A stretch of 64,000 nucleotides of DNA, from contig OX031063.1 of assembly GCA_943736015.1 (NCBI GenBank), positions 31,740,172 to 31,804,171 on the forward strand. The letters are read 5' to 3'. Shown in pieces: positions 53,400-64,000 of the stretch. Origin of the DNA: Tridacna crocea (taxonomy: Eukaryota > Mollusca > Bivalvia > Cardiida > Cardiidae). The stretch's first letter is position 1. Each line of letters opens with the position of its first letter. The position numbers and the translations under genes were made by a program. The notes beneath the pieces were generated by a model that did not search any database, was not told the DNA's origin, and saw only the letters and a program-made list of their open reading frames with translations.

Positions 53400-53770
53400 C
53401 ATCTGATCTTGATCTACACTGTCTTTAAAGGGCCCTTGAGTTTAGCTTAGTAGCTTAAGGGTCAAAACATTTTTGGAAAAGGAACAATTGCTTTCAAAAA
53501 GCAATTAGAATTTTCCTGTTATGTTTCATAGGTTGTTGTTTTTTTTTCGTTCAAATGTTTTATGTTTGTTTGATTTTTTATTGAATTTGGCAAGTAGATA
53601 ACTAGTTTTTACATTCACATCTAAACCCTATATTATGCAATCTCTAATTTTAAAATATTCGAGGAACAAGACTTGAAAACAGTATGGAAATAAGGGAAAA
53701 TGCTGGTAAACAGTCTTTTCTTCTTTTCTCACATAGATTACTTTCAGAGATAAGTCCTATCAGTTTAGGA
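53400..53770 (+). repeat. Direct duplication, copy 1
   Basis: Nearly identical to 54690-55050. Shared landmarks in order are TCTTTAAAGGGCCCTTGAG, ACAATTGCTTTCAAAAAGC, TTCGTTCAAATGTTTTATG, a GGCAAGTAGATAACTAG block, and CCTATCAGTTTAGGA. Both copies start in a family-2 end (TGATCTTGATCTACACTGTC). Confidence 0.85.
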
Positions 53771-54022
53771 TAATACTCTACAAAGTTTTAGAATATCGTA
53801 AATTCAAAATATTTGAAGACGACAAAGATAACCCAATGGACGAATTTTGTCTTCGATAGGGTAATTTTGCCGCCATTTCCTCCTTTACCGTCAACATTTT
53901 CAAAAACCCTCTTCCCAAGGGTTGTCAGAATTGTGTTGTAAATTGTTGAATGAGGCTTCGCCCTAGAGCCTCTTGATTACGAAAGATTCACACATTTTGA
54001 TTGACATGGCCCCATTTGTAGA

Positions 54023-54250
54023 TTGACCAATTACCACACAGTCCCTACTTTTGATATCCCTGAGAAAGAAGCCTTTAGAAAACATTGTGGGAAAAGGAGA
54101 AAATGCTGGTTACCAGCATTTTTCCCTTTTCCCACAATGTTTTCTACCCTTCACAAAACAAATTTCAAATTTTCAGTCACTTTTTTTTGTCGTCTGCAAA
54201 TGCTTTCAATTTGGGCAAGCCTAGAATATTGTCGTTGGGTAATGAGTTAA
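54023..54250 (+). mobile_element. TH MITE, subfamily A
   Basis: Left end TTGA, right TTAA. Hairpin intact apart from TTTTTCCC. It lies between the two direct duplicates. Confidence 0.82.
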
Positions 54251-54689
54251 ACCGTGAAAAATGCTGTACATGAATGAAATGAAAGCTTCTATAGCCAATG
54301 GTTGGAAACCCAGATATTACGATTTTAGAGCCATTATGCCAATTAATCGTCACCAAAATCAAAAAGTGTAGATTAAAGATCAGTTGCACAGAATGGCCAC
54401 AAAGGTGCGCACCCAGTAGCGCATAGTAGTTCAAAGATTATGGAGCTTGCACTGTAAGGAATAAAATAGTAGTCTCTTAGTCTAACTTTTCGCCTACCTC
54501 CTTATCTTCCATTTACAAAAAAAATCTGTCTCTCTTTTTTATTTCTTATTTCTTTTGAGCCTATTTACATAGGCTGTAAAAGTATTTAAATAAGCACAGA
54601 AAATTGCACATAATCTGTGGGCGTGTCCCGAAAATCGTGTTACTTCCATGCACTAACGGCAAATTACATGTACTTCTGGGAAGGCTGAA

Positions 54690-55050
54690 ATCTGATCTTG
54701 ATCTACACTGTCTTTAAAGGGCCCTTGAGTTTAGCATTAGTAGCTTAAGGGTCAAAACATTTTTGGAAAAGGAACAATTGCTTTCAAAAAGCAATTAGAA
54801 TTTTCCTGTTATGTTTCATAGGTTGTTTCCTTTCGTTCAAATGTTTTATGTTTGTTTAATTTTTTATTGATTTTGGCAAGTAGATAACTAGTTTTTACAT
54901 TCACATCTAAACTTTACGCAATCTCTAATTTTAAAATATTCGAGGAACAAGACTTGAAAACAATATGGAAAAAAAGGAAAATGCTGGTAAACAGTCTTTT
55001 CTTCTTTTCTCGCATAGATTACTTTCAGAGATAAGTCCTATCAGTTTAGG
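54690..55050 (+). repeat. Direct duplication, copy 2
   Basis: Second copy of 53400-53770, same orientation, about 0.9 kb away. It differs by a short indel in the T-rich stretch and near AAACTTTACGC. Confidence 0.85.
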
Positions 55051-55380
55051 AACATTTACTTTGTTGTCTTCTTATGCTTTCAAATTGGGCCAGTCTAGAA
55101 ATTATTTGATCGGGTGTCAAGGATAAAATCAGTATTTTGAGTTTTCATACTTTTTTATTAATCACTGTGAAACACAATTGTTGACTGGGTGTTTAATTAC
55201 ATGAGTGACTGTGTAAATATTCAGTGAGTGTTTAGGTATTGAATGCTTCATCTTTCTTAATTTAGATGATGTCCCAGATTTTGTTACTAATATAGATAAT
55301 ATAGTAAATAAATCTTCGTTACATGACTAATCGTGTGTGATGTATCTTTCTTTCTGTCATCTACTGCTTGGAATTGACCT

Positions 55381-55612
55381 TTAACCCTTTCCCAAACAAG
55401 CCCTTGTTTTTACGTGTCTGCAGTACAAGTCTTTTGAAAACACTGTGAGAAAAGGAGAAATTGCTCATAACGAGCAATTTCTCCTTTTCCCACAGTGTTT
55501 TCTACCCATTTGGAGAACTTTCTGCCATTTTTATTAAATCTGAAATTGTCGTCTGCAAACTCTTTGAAATTGGTAGAGTCTAAAATTTGTCGTTTGAGAA
55601 ACTGCTAAACTT
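55381..55612 (+). mobile_element. TH MITE, subfamily B
   Basis: Left TTAA intact. Centre ATTGCTCATAACGAGCAAT (one mismatch). Right terminus decayed (GAGAAACTGCTAAA). All five subfamily-B copies in the window share this orientation. Confidence 0.82.
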
Positions 55613-55794
55613 ATGGCCTTTACCTTTTTTGTTTTGACTGTAGAAAATGCAGTCCTTAAAAACTCGATTTTTATTTTGTAGGCTTTTGGCAGTTCAAATG
55701 GAAGGTATCGTACCAAGATCAGACTGCTTGTTTTGTTTGATCTATGCTGTTCAAATAGGTCATTGTCAAGTGCAGAATAATTGAAATAGCCATC

Positions 55795-55870
55795 CTTTTG
55801 CGGACAGTGTAAATCAATATCAGATTGCACAGAACGTGTAGTCTGATCTTGGATCTGCATTGTCCGACAA
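55795..55870. repeat. Family-2 short palindromic repeat
   Basis: ATCAGATTGCACAGAACGTG and its near-mirror GTAGTCTGATCTTGGATCTG, bounded by CGGACAGTGTAAA and TGCATTGTCCG. Confidence 0.65.
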
Positions 55871-56651
55871 TATACCTCAAAAAATATCTGTAAAATAGCA
55901 AAATTTTGGTTTTTACTTTTGGCTTGAAACAGGTCTGGATGTGTTACAAGGTGACACTGTCTTCCAAGAGAAACACATTTGACTCTAGTTTCAAAGATCA
56001 GTTATGGTCTGCAAGGGGATAAAAAAAACCAAGAACTTCAGTGTTGTAGGTTCAAAAAATTTTATCAACAGAAAATATAATAAGTAATGAAGTGCGATCT
56101 GGCAAAAGGGCGCCTAAAGAACCTCCGTGATCCATTCTACAAATCAAGCTATCACATTATTATGGATCCACTATTTTTAGTGGCTTGCTGAATCATGGGA
56201 TAGACTCGTCCTTGGACATACGAAAGATTTAGTGATACGGGTTCGTAGCGAAAAGAATTGGCACATGTTAGCCTGCGTGGAGTGCGCAGGCTAACTTTGG
56301 TTAATACTTTTCGCAGATGCATTAAGCCACCCTTTCCCAGAGCATGGCCCAAATAAATATTCAGAATAGCCAGATACCGTCATTTCACAAAAGGAAAAAG
56401 GTCACTAAGCCCAAAGCTCCCATGTCTACTGCTGATGACTTGTTTTGCATTTTACAACTGACCACAAGAAATAAGTGTTCTAAAAGGCGTATTACAGACT
56501 TGCGTTATCCTAATTTACTCAGATTTATTTGTTTCAATGTCGTCTCTGCGAATTTGTTTTAATTGGTCCTGAGTTGATCGTGATGTTTCGAGATCGATAT
56601 TTACTGAAATAGGAAGACGAGTTTTATCGTAATTTCCGTCAGGTATATGGT

Positions 56652-56722
56652 CGGTTTATTTCAAAAACCTCGTAACTACAGCTTGTAACAAGCTGTAGTT
56701 ACGAGGTTTTCGAAGTAAACCG
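56652..56722. repeat. Near-perfect 33-bp hairpin
   Basis: Arms CGGTTTATTTC...CCTCGTAACTACAGCTT and AAGCTGTAGTTACGAGG...AGTAAACCG pair around a GTAAC loop, with two mismatches in the outer part. It lies about 200 bp beyond the stop of the CUB gene, possibly in its 3-prime UTR. Confidence 0.8.
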
Positions 56723-56931
56723 ACGATATGTCGTTACTTCTTTAAGTTTCCAGTCGTAATTGAAACCAAAGTTTTGCGATTTTAAAACCTTTTTTCAACA
56801 TACGAAATTCACCATATTCGGTGGTTTAGATCTAAGATCTAATTATGTACAGTCTCTGTGTTGTCTGCTCATGTTTTCAATGATGGCGAATCTAAAATGT
56901 CATCTTTGAAAGAGTTACGAAGATGTAGAGA

Positions 56932-59900
56932 TCACACGTTGGCACCCTCTTCTTCTGATGAGGATTCTCCGGAATAGAGTGAAGGTGGTAAGGACATATC
57001 TGACACGTCCGATACGCGTCTCTCTAAATTCGAACCTGAAACCGGACCCTGCATTGACATTGTACCATTCACTCCTGTAGCGCGCACACTTTCTGTGCGT
57101 GCCAAATTACTGTCTGGATTTTCGGGAACTGTAGGCGAACTACCAGTGTTTGTTTGTTCTGGTGGAGCCATAGAATTCGGAACCTGGTTGGATAATTCGT
57201 TTGCCTGCTGGTACCCTGTCGTATGCCCTGGATTTTGTTCGCTATCGGTGCTGTTTGACTGAGGCTGGGGTTCAACCTGAACATGCTGAAGAGGTCCTGG
57301 GGAGGGCGTGGCTTCCATTTGACCATTTGGCCCTGAATTGGTAACCAATGAATGGTTTGCTGTCCCACGTGTATACCCTGGTCTCACAAAATGTGTATTA
57401 GCATTGACATCAGGTCCAAGTCTCCCCTGATTGTTTGCATTATGCATGTCATTACACATGTGCATTCTGTAAGTATTAAAAGGTCCTGGTTGTGGATTTG
57501 GGTCAACCTCACAATATGCTGGAGGGGGTGACATGGAGGAGGCGTAAAAATCGGCATACGATGGGGGACCGCTAGGTCTAATATATTCCAGCTGGTAGGC
57601 AGGTAAGGCATCTTGTGGCTCCAAGGCACGCACTGTCCTTGACCGTTTGGCTTTTTTGACCTGATGACATGCATAGATTGCTGCACCAATTGTAAAAAGT
57701 AGTATTGCCACACCCACGCCTGCGACAGCTATCACGACGAAATCTAGCTTTTGGGTTTCTTCTTCGTCATCTAAGAGCGAATCTGCGAAAATAGATTAGA
57801 ATTTGATGCCATTTGTTGCTTTAGAAGAGAGGTAATAACTGACATTTGTTTTATATACTTCTATCAAGTGCTAATTTCAACCGGTAGTGATACATCATAA
57901 TCTTCGTATACAATGATAGGTGAAAGCCGAAGAAAATAGACATCTGGGCCCGTATTCACCAACCATTCTTAAGAACAGTATTTGCCTTATTCTCCAGATT
58001 TTTTTACATTTGTAAGTAACACAACTTCTGATTGGCTAAACCATTATGCCAAAAAAATAAAAGACAATTAATTGGTTGTGTCTATCGATCACGTTTTGTG
58101 CAGTCTGATCTTGATCTACATTGTCCGCAAGGCAACTATTGTCCTGAAATGCACTTTCAGTTGATGTAGATCGCTTACCCACATGCCTGTTCTCTTGACT
58201 AATAAGATGGACAAACCGTAAATACTTGTAATCTTGTAAGAATGCATGGTAAAATTGGAAAAGAAAGACAGGCAGACAGACATCAGGTATACAGACGACA
58301 GACAGACTGTAGATAATACAGAATTACTAGTGCATGGCGATTCGTTGTCGTTCTTTTTCCTCACACCTAGAACACTGTAAATAAACTGTAATCCACAGAG
58401 AATTATCAAGGGTTGTTGCTCTTGCTGACCAAAGTTGGGGTTTCACAAACAAACGAGTCATGATCTGACGAAGGGGGAGTTAATGCATCTCCTTGATGCA
58501 TTGTTCTAAGCAAGTGATCACGTGATCATGGATTGATTAATCCATTTTTGTAACAATGACCTGTACCTATAGTTAGAATTGTCCTTTGACATGTAGAAAA
58601 TTTATAAATTGCAAAAAAAGTATCGACACATGTCAGCCTGCATGGACTGCAGATGCACTAACCCTCCTTTTTACTTGGCATGGGTCGATAATTTAGACAG
58701 GCAGACAGACAGACTGACACAAAGACACACAGACAGACAAACAGACAGACAGGTAGATTCTTACCACGATCCCCGGATATATATTTTCCTTTAAAACCTT
58801 TCGACGACAAACTATAGTCAGATGTGAATGTCACCGTCAAATAGTTGCTCGAACTCACGTAGGTTGGCTTGGAAATACCACAGAATTTACCGAGAGAGTC
58901 TGACGTCACATTTGGACCTGTGTGAATTACAAGTAAAAAATATAATGTTTTAACTAATCTACTATCACTAAAATGAGTAGGCACGGAATTTGCCTACCCA
59001 ATTAAAGATATTAAATAGAAGTTCTGCTCACTTCCAATTTTATTTCCCACTCTATTTCAAAGATGTACCTCTTTCAAGCACTATTTTATATTGAATAATG
59101 TTTGAATACAAACGTTCTTCACGTTTCAAGAATTTGCTTTCTGTTATTTCTGATTGTTTCAATCGATAATTTCGTCTGGCACCTTTATTCAGCGATATAC
59201 TTGTACCTGTACCTTTACCCCGCCATTTGCAAATGCAGTACGTATGGGGTTCCAAATCGACGTGTCTAATTACACCCCCTCTAATCAAGCATTATCAGAT
59301 CGTCTGTCTGCTCCGCTGTGTCAATTTAAGACGTAGATCTGTATGGGTAAAGCACTCTATTTTTATCCCAACCAATAAGTATACGAGTTGCAGATACAAT
59401 GTGCACGTTATATACATACATTTTCATAGCAATTTCCCTTCTAAATATTTCACTCTTAATCTTATTGAACAAAAAAATGCATACGATATTAACGACCAAC
59501 ACAGTAATTAATTGCTTAAATAAAGATTGACTCACCATCGAAAACTTCAGCCATGTCATACGCACAATCGGCATGGTACTCGATAGCTGTATCTACAATG
59601 TCTAGTCGAATGGCGTCTGTTATATTCTCGGCCTGGATCAGCCACATGCAGTTTAGGTTGCTGGAATGAACATAAAACTGGCATTTCTTATATTAACCAA
59701 TTACAACACAATCCCGACTGTTAACGACCCTGAGAAATCGTACATTTGGAATGCATTAAGAAAGAAATCAAATAATTTGGGCAACATTTGATTTGTCGTC
59801 CGCAAGTATCTTCTTGCCACCTTGTTTAAAAAAAAGCCTTTATCTTTGCCTATGGCAATAAACAAATAACGAAGTGTCTATATTTGAATGATGCAGAACA

Positions 59901-61642
59901 AGATGGCTACCGGCTACAACATTAATGAAACAAAAAAATGCGATATGAATTACCTAAAAAAACATGTATCTAGTCGATAGCAAAGTCATAAAAATGCGAG
60001 GTCAGTCTTTTTCGGCTGAAACAAATTCATCATTTCGGACAATATAGATCCAAAATGACACTGCACGTCTTGTGCACTCTGATTTTGATCTACATTTTCC
60101 GCAACAGTGAATTGAGTCTCGCTTATTAATATAAAGATAAGTGAATAGAACTATACTTACTTTGGGTAATTAAAAGGATAATTGGGCGACGTAAACGTTT
60201 GATACGTGGCATTTCCAATGAGTACCAAAGTCGTTCCAGAACACTGGCCGTTGGCTGTGGGAAACAAAGCGGTATTTGAAGGATCAGAAAGTACAACTTA
60301 CAGGGGCGTAACTGCCTTTACACAAAAACGCATTGAAAAAAAAAGAAACAAAAATTTGTCCACAACACGTCAACCGAGACAACCAAATAGGTTCTACGAT
60401 TAAAAAAGTAACTACTTTTCCCGCAATGTTTTCTACCCTGCTGGAAACAATTTTCAATTTTAGAGTCCTGTTTACTTTGTCGTCTGCAAGTGCCTTCTAT
60501 TTGGAGCGGTCTAAAATTTTGTCGTTTGGTAAAGGGTTAACTGTAGATTTGTTTAGCCAAAGCACTTTCTTATATACGCATAGAAAGGTTTGAATAACCT
60601 TTTATGCAATAAGCACGAAAATAGTCTGACGGAAAAGAAAATTCGAAGCTTTGTGGCTTTGTGTTTGATTTGTCACAAGAAAGTCTTGGTTAAATCCCAG
60701 CTCAAGAGGGGTGGCCATGTTTGGTGCCATTGAGTAAAATATTGCAAAGCCCCAGCCTAGTACTGGTAAAACCCGGAAAAGACATACATGTACATAAGAT
60801 TACGGTTGCAGTAAGTTGACTCGATCCGTTACCTTGCAATGCCGACTTTTATCGACCCAGGAAAAAAGGACTTTTAAAATCATTGCGGAAAAAATAAAAA
60901 AAAAGAGAGTTTATTTCATCAGCTTGTGGTCAACATGGGGAATTATTTGCCGAAAAAGGGAAAGGTATGCGATATTATCAAGTGCCTTAGGGCACGAGTT
61001 ATTTTCGTGGATCTTTCTTTTTTGAGGTAAATATTTCCCCATATTAACCACAAGCTGATGAAATAAATCATATATTATATTTCCTCTAATTATTTTGTCA
61101 ACGAATGCCACTTTTAACACTTTTAACAGGAGAACAAAAAAAAGTAGTTCCAGATTTTCGGCAGGAGGAAAATATTCATTGTGACGGGGAAATAATTCCC
61201 CCCAGCTTAAATTACGACATTTCTTTACCCATAACATTTCTAAAAATAGACACTTGAAATATAATATATGTTGGTAACCAGTATATTTTCTTTTTTTTCG
61301 CACAATGTGTTCTATGACATAGGAGACAAATCTTATTAACATTTTGTTTGTCGTCTGCAAATGCTGTACACTGGGACAAAACAAAAACTTTGTCGTCTTG
61401 TAAAGAATCAAATTCTGTTTGAAAGCGCCAATCAGGCAAGTAAGTCAATTGTTATCCGCTAATCTCAGTTTGACACGATGCTTTCAAAAGCAGACCAGCG
61501 GTGTCTAAAGACATGTAGAAAACTTTATATGTAAACAATGAGAAAAAAATATATGGTACCTGGGCTAATGTTGTAAGCAATACAGGCCCAGAGCAGAAAG
61601 ACGGTCAACTCGGTCGTTCCTCGGAAGTTTGTTGTATTTGAC
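56932..61642 (-). CDS. CUB-domain single-pass membrane protein with PPxY tail
   Basis: Predicted cell-surface protein of about 430 residues. Exons, 5-prime to 3-prime: 61642-61560 (uncertain start; hydrophobic LTVFLLWACIAYNI signal-like segment), 60254-60161, 59660-59536, 58917-58765, 57782-56932. The last four have consensus splice sites and matching phases (1, 2, 1, 1). One CUB domain spans exons 2-4, with cysteines in GQCSG, NCMW, DCAYD and FCG, and SPNYPFNYP plus F-x-SDYS landmarks. A short acidic linker leads to a membrane helix (IAVAGVGVAILLFTIGAAIY), a KKAKR stop-transfer and a 240-residue tail with PPSY and PPAY motifs (WW-domain, NEDD4-type docking), Pro/Gln/Asn-rich sequence and a final SSSEEEGANV. 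No in-frame ATG was found for the first exon, so an upstream exon may exist. I do not recognise a named orthologue. Confidence 0.75.
58253..58312. repeat. CAGACAGA-type microsatellite
   Basis: Short GACAGGCAGACAGACATCAGG repeats in the last intron of the CUB gene, about 350 bp from a longer one. Confidence 0.7.
58480..58670 (+). repeat. Family-3 repeat
   Basis: Begins TTAATGCATCTCCTTGATGC, contains ATTAATCCATTTTTGT, and ends TATCGACACATGTCAGCCTG with GACTGCAGATGCACTAACCC. Matches the copy at 35009-35215. Confidence 0.65.
58697..58756 (+). repeat. (CAGA)n microsatellite
   Basis: About 60 bp of GACAGACA-type repeats, immediately beyond the donor of CUB-gene exon 4. Confidence 0.85.
60035..60105. 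repeat. Family-2 short palindromic repeat
   Basis: GGACAATATAGATCCAAAAT ... TGATCTACATTTTCCGC, the usual family-2 arms with a diverged loop. It lies in a CUB-gene intron. Confidence 0.6.
60400..60540 (+). mobile_element. TH MITE, right half only
   Basis: Starts within the hairpin right arm (CTTTTCCCGCAATGTTTTC) and runs to an intact terminal TTAA at 60537-60540. The left half is missing. Confidence 0.75.
60908..61068. repeat. Long inverted repeat with 40-50 bp arms
   Basis: TTTATTTCATCAGCTTGTGG and CCACAAGCTGATGAAATAAA form perfect outer arms, continuing with CATGGGGAATTATTTGCC / GGTAAATATTTCCCCAT. The unpaired centre is about 70 bp. Related in style to the GAAATTTATTTCATC inverted repeat at 6722-6880. 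CUB-gene first intron. Confidence 0.75.
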
Positions 61643-62394
61643 CTTGAAAGAGGCGGGAAAAATGCTATTTTTTTAAATGAAAAATGAAATTGCTTATTCA
61701 ACTTCTCAACTTCATTTGCAATATGTATATGAGCGATGATCTGTTAAATGGGAGCTTAATGCATTGCCAAAAAGGATCGATCCAGGTCAGCATGCGCAGG
61801 TTGAACTGGGTCGATACTTTTTACTACTGGACAATGTTCTGCAATGTTCTGCATGTTAAAGGACCATCCTACCTCAGCATTCGGTGGGTTATAACCGAAA
61901 TAGATTTACACATAGACAGACAATTAGAGAAAGATTATTGATGGGCTGTCAATACTGAAAGACAAAAACTTACCCCATCGGCACAAGTCAACAAATCTTA
62001 GGTTAAAAAAATTCACCAAATCAAAAATAGAAAGAATTGAAAAACGTCACAGAAAGTGTATACCACATATTAAAACCAGCGGTCATTTATGTTTTTGTTT
62101 TTATGCATATTGCCTTGCCACTAATTTTTCCTTTTTCGATTTTCTTTAGAAATAGCAACTCATTCCACATTATCCTCTTCTTTCATATTCATCTTCACCA
62201 TTCGTTGCTTCATATCGTTATTGTATTTATAAATGTATAAAATATTCTGGGTCACATAAGAACATATAAGATTCAGTATTCTTTGGCGTGGATCTGTTAC
62301 ATGTAAGAAAACCCAAACTGAGATTAGTGTTTAATCGGATATTCAGGGAATTAAATAATGGGTGTAACAATCGAATTATTTAACCTTCTCTTCT

Positions 62395-62630
62395 TTAAGT
62401 CTTTACTAAACGATCAAATATTAGATTTGTCCAAACTCATAGTATTTGTAGACGACAAGTAAGATGTGATTCAGTTGGAAGGGTTTTTCCTTGACTGGGT
62501 TGAAAACATTTTGAGAAAAGAAGAAAATGCTGGTAACCAGCATTTTCTTCTTTTCCCACATTGTTTTCAAAAGTCATCTTCTTCCCCAGGGTATTTTTAA
62601 AGCGGGATCGTTTTCTATAGTGTTCACAAT
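62395..62630 (-). mobile_element. TH MITE, subfamily A
   Basis: Left TTAA present, right end decayed. The hairpin core AAGAAGAAAATGCTGG pairs with CCAGCATTTTCTTCTT, another compensated GAAG / CTTC variant. Confidence 0.78.
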
Positions 62631-63484
62631 TAGAGAGAAAATATAAAGTATGTGGGTAGGTTTATTTGCATCTTTTTGCATTTTCAATAAAAAAAAAAAA
62701 TGTTAAAAATAGACCAAGTTGCTAATGATCGAGGCTTGCATAAACTTTCCACATGGGAAGGAAGGATGTAAAACCAAAATCATTCTGTGAATGTTTGGCC
62801 TGATCTTGGCTCTAAACTCTCTACAAAATGTACGTATAGTGGTGCATGGCAGGAAAAAGGGTAAAAAAGGGCGCTAAAAATAACATGTGACCCGATTCTA
62901 CTTTAGCAGTTTTGCCTAGGTGAGGTAAACAAATCTGTTAAACTTTATCCTGCTAAAGAAATAAAATGAAACTTTAAGTTATAATTTGGGAGAAAACTTT
63001 CATTATCAGACAGTGTTGATCGAGGTACATGTAGCATCAAGCTGTAAGGTATTGATTGAAATTTTGAAATCTGTTTAGTCAAGAGTAGAAAACATTGTGG
63101 GATAAGGAGAAAATGCTGGTTACCAGCATTTTCTCCTTTTCCACAATGTTTTCTAACAGCTTCCTTCTCAGGGTGATAATAGTCTTATCCTGACGCGTTT
63201 GCTATCAGGGTCTTTCGTCGTTCCTCCAACCCCACCCCCCCTACACACACACACAATGTTGTTTCATGTATACCTTCACTTTTTCTGCTGTCTTGTAGAG
63301 TGATCAATTACAAAGCGAGCATTTCTCGATTTTGTTTTTAGATCTAAGCCATTATGTTAAAGAAACTTGTACAGTCACTGGTTGCTGAGGTAGAACGGCA
63401 GAATAGAAAGATGATTTCAGCCACTTGTAAGCATGATAAAGCTTTATAAGTAAATGGAGAGAATAGGCCAAGATCAAGACCAGG

Positions 63485-63665
63485 GCCTGTATTCACCAAC
63501 CATTCCTAAGAACATTCTTGGTCTTATTCTTCAAGATTTCATGACCATGAAAGTAACAGGACTGCTGATTGGCTAAACCATTTGGATTAGCCAATAAGAA
63601 GTCCTGTTACTTTCACATGGACAAAATTCTGAAGAATAAGACTAAGAATATTCTCAAGAATGGTT
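63485..63665. repeat. Family-4 palindromic element
   Basis: Ends TATTCACCAACCATTCCTAA and TATTCTCAAGAATGGTTA, with internal arms GAAAGTAACAGGACT / AGTCCTGTTACTTTC and CTAAACCA / TTAGCCAAT. Full length is foldable, as at 9268-9452. Confidence 0.75.
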
Positions 63666-63751
63666 ACGATTCATTATATCATCACACTCTGGAACAATCT
63701 TAGTTTACTCTGTCCACAAGATATGCCTACGGTGGCTCGTGGTAGCACAAC

Positions 63752-63973
63752 GTTACCAAACGACAACATTATAGGATAGTCCAAATTGAAAGCATTTGCA
63801 GACGACAAAATAAAAGTGACTGAAAACTTGAAATTTGTTTTGTGGAGGGTAGAAAACTTTGTGGGAAAAGGAAAAAATGCTGGTTACCAGCATTTTCTCC
63901 TTTTACCCACAATTTTTTCTAAAGGCTTCTTTCTCAGGGTCGTCAAAAGTAGGGACTGTGTGGTAATGGGTTA
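63752..63973 (-). mobile_element. TH MITE, subfamily A
   Basis: The left terminus is diverged (CGTTACC) and the right is GGTTAG. The hairpin is mostly intact and centred on GGTTACC. Confidence 0.8.
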
Positions 63974-64000
63974 GATGAATTCTTGGGCGTCCTCAGATGG

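Larger units (their letters stand above)
52530..56931. other. SH3RF 3-prime flank and intergenic repeats
   Basis: SH3RF 3-prime UTR starts at 52530. AATAAA-type signals are seen near 52663 and 52995, the site is not decided. TH copies are at about 52690-52870 (partial), 54023-54250 and 55381-55612. The stretch also has a direct duplication of about 360 bp (53400/54690), a family-2 palindrome at 55795-55870 and a hairpin at 56652. No coding exon is supported. Confidence 0.65.
61643..64000. other. Repeat-rich flank with no recognised gene
   Basis: Contains a family-3 fragment at 61745-61830, TH copies at 62395-62630, about 63060-63180 and 63752-63973, and a complete family-4 palindrome at 63485-63665. 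Short frames here are not conserved-domain-like. An upstream exon or promoter of the minus-strand CUB gene may lie here but was not identified. Confidence 0.6.

Noticed and set aside
58616..58794. Asp/Arg/Gln/Thr-rich frame (DRQTDRLTQ)
   Set aside because: Product of the (CAGA)n microsatellite.
1092..63973. Dozens of 60-100 codon frames containing [18 protein letters not shown] or [23 protein letters not shown] peptides
   Set aside because: All are the TH hairpin read in different frames and strands; the apparent conservation is that of a repeat, not of a protein.
1092..63973. CRISPR-like array, because a motif recurs at intervals
   Set aside because: Spacing is irregular, the repeats are 230-bp transposons with TTAA duplications, and the genome is eukaryotic.

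Overview
The window is animal nuclear DNA: genes are split into short exons with GT/AG introns, most of the sequence is AT-rich intron or intergenic DNA, and small transposons are extremely dense. Family resemblance and repeat style suggest a marine lophotrochozoan, most likely a bivalve mollusc. That is inference, because no species-diagnostic sequence was identified.

Three host genes were reconstructed by following exon phases. (1) Minus strand, 5344-19841: an SLC36-type proton-coupled amino acid transporter of 487 residues in 9 coding exons, open throughout, with an N-terminal acidic dileucine motif. (2) Plus strand, 27723-52529: an SH3RF (POSH) ubiquitin ligase and JNK scaffold of 767 residues in 15 exons, with one RING and four SH3 domains. 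(3) Minus strand, 56932 to about 61642: a single-pass membrane protein with one CUB domain and a long cytoplasmic tail with two PPxY motifs. Genes 1 and 2 are head to head, separated by 7.9 kb of repeats. Nothing recognisable as a gene was found in 1-5343 or 61643-64000.

Most remaining sequence is mobile DNA. A TTAA-bounded palindromic MITE of about 230 bp (here called TH) occurs about 60 times, counting fragments. It carries a 67-nt central near-perfect hairpin and has at least three subfamilies (A, B, C). Other families are a short palindrome ending in a TGATCTTGATCTACACTGTC-like sequence, a family that begins with a TTAATGCATC-like sequence, a family that begins TATTCACCAACCATTC, tRNA-derived SINEs, LINE 3-prime remnants, and an inverted minisatellite pair bounding a foldback-like element at 24953-27282.

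The most unusual object is at 41644-47661. It is a 6.0-kb Polinton/Maverick (adintovirus-like) derivative inside intron 11 of SH3RF. It has 2-kb inverted arms, each carrying the C-terminal half of a packaging-ATPase gene and the start of an integrase gene. A near-perfect 6-bp target duplication flanks it, and it sits inside an older TH copy. Its plus-strand ATPase gene is itself interrupted by a TA-flanked CAG...CTG transposon at 44235-45557. All its genes are broken.
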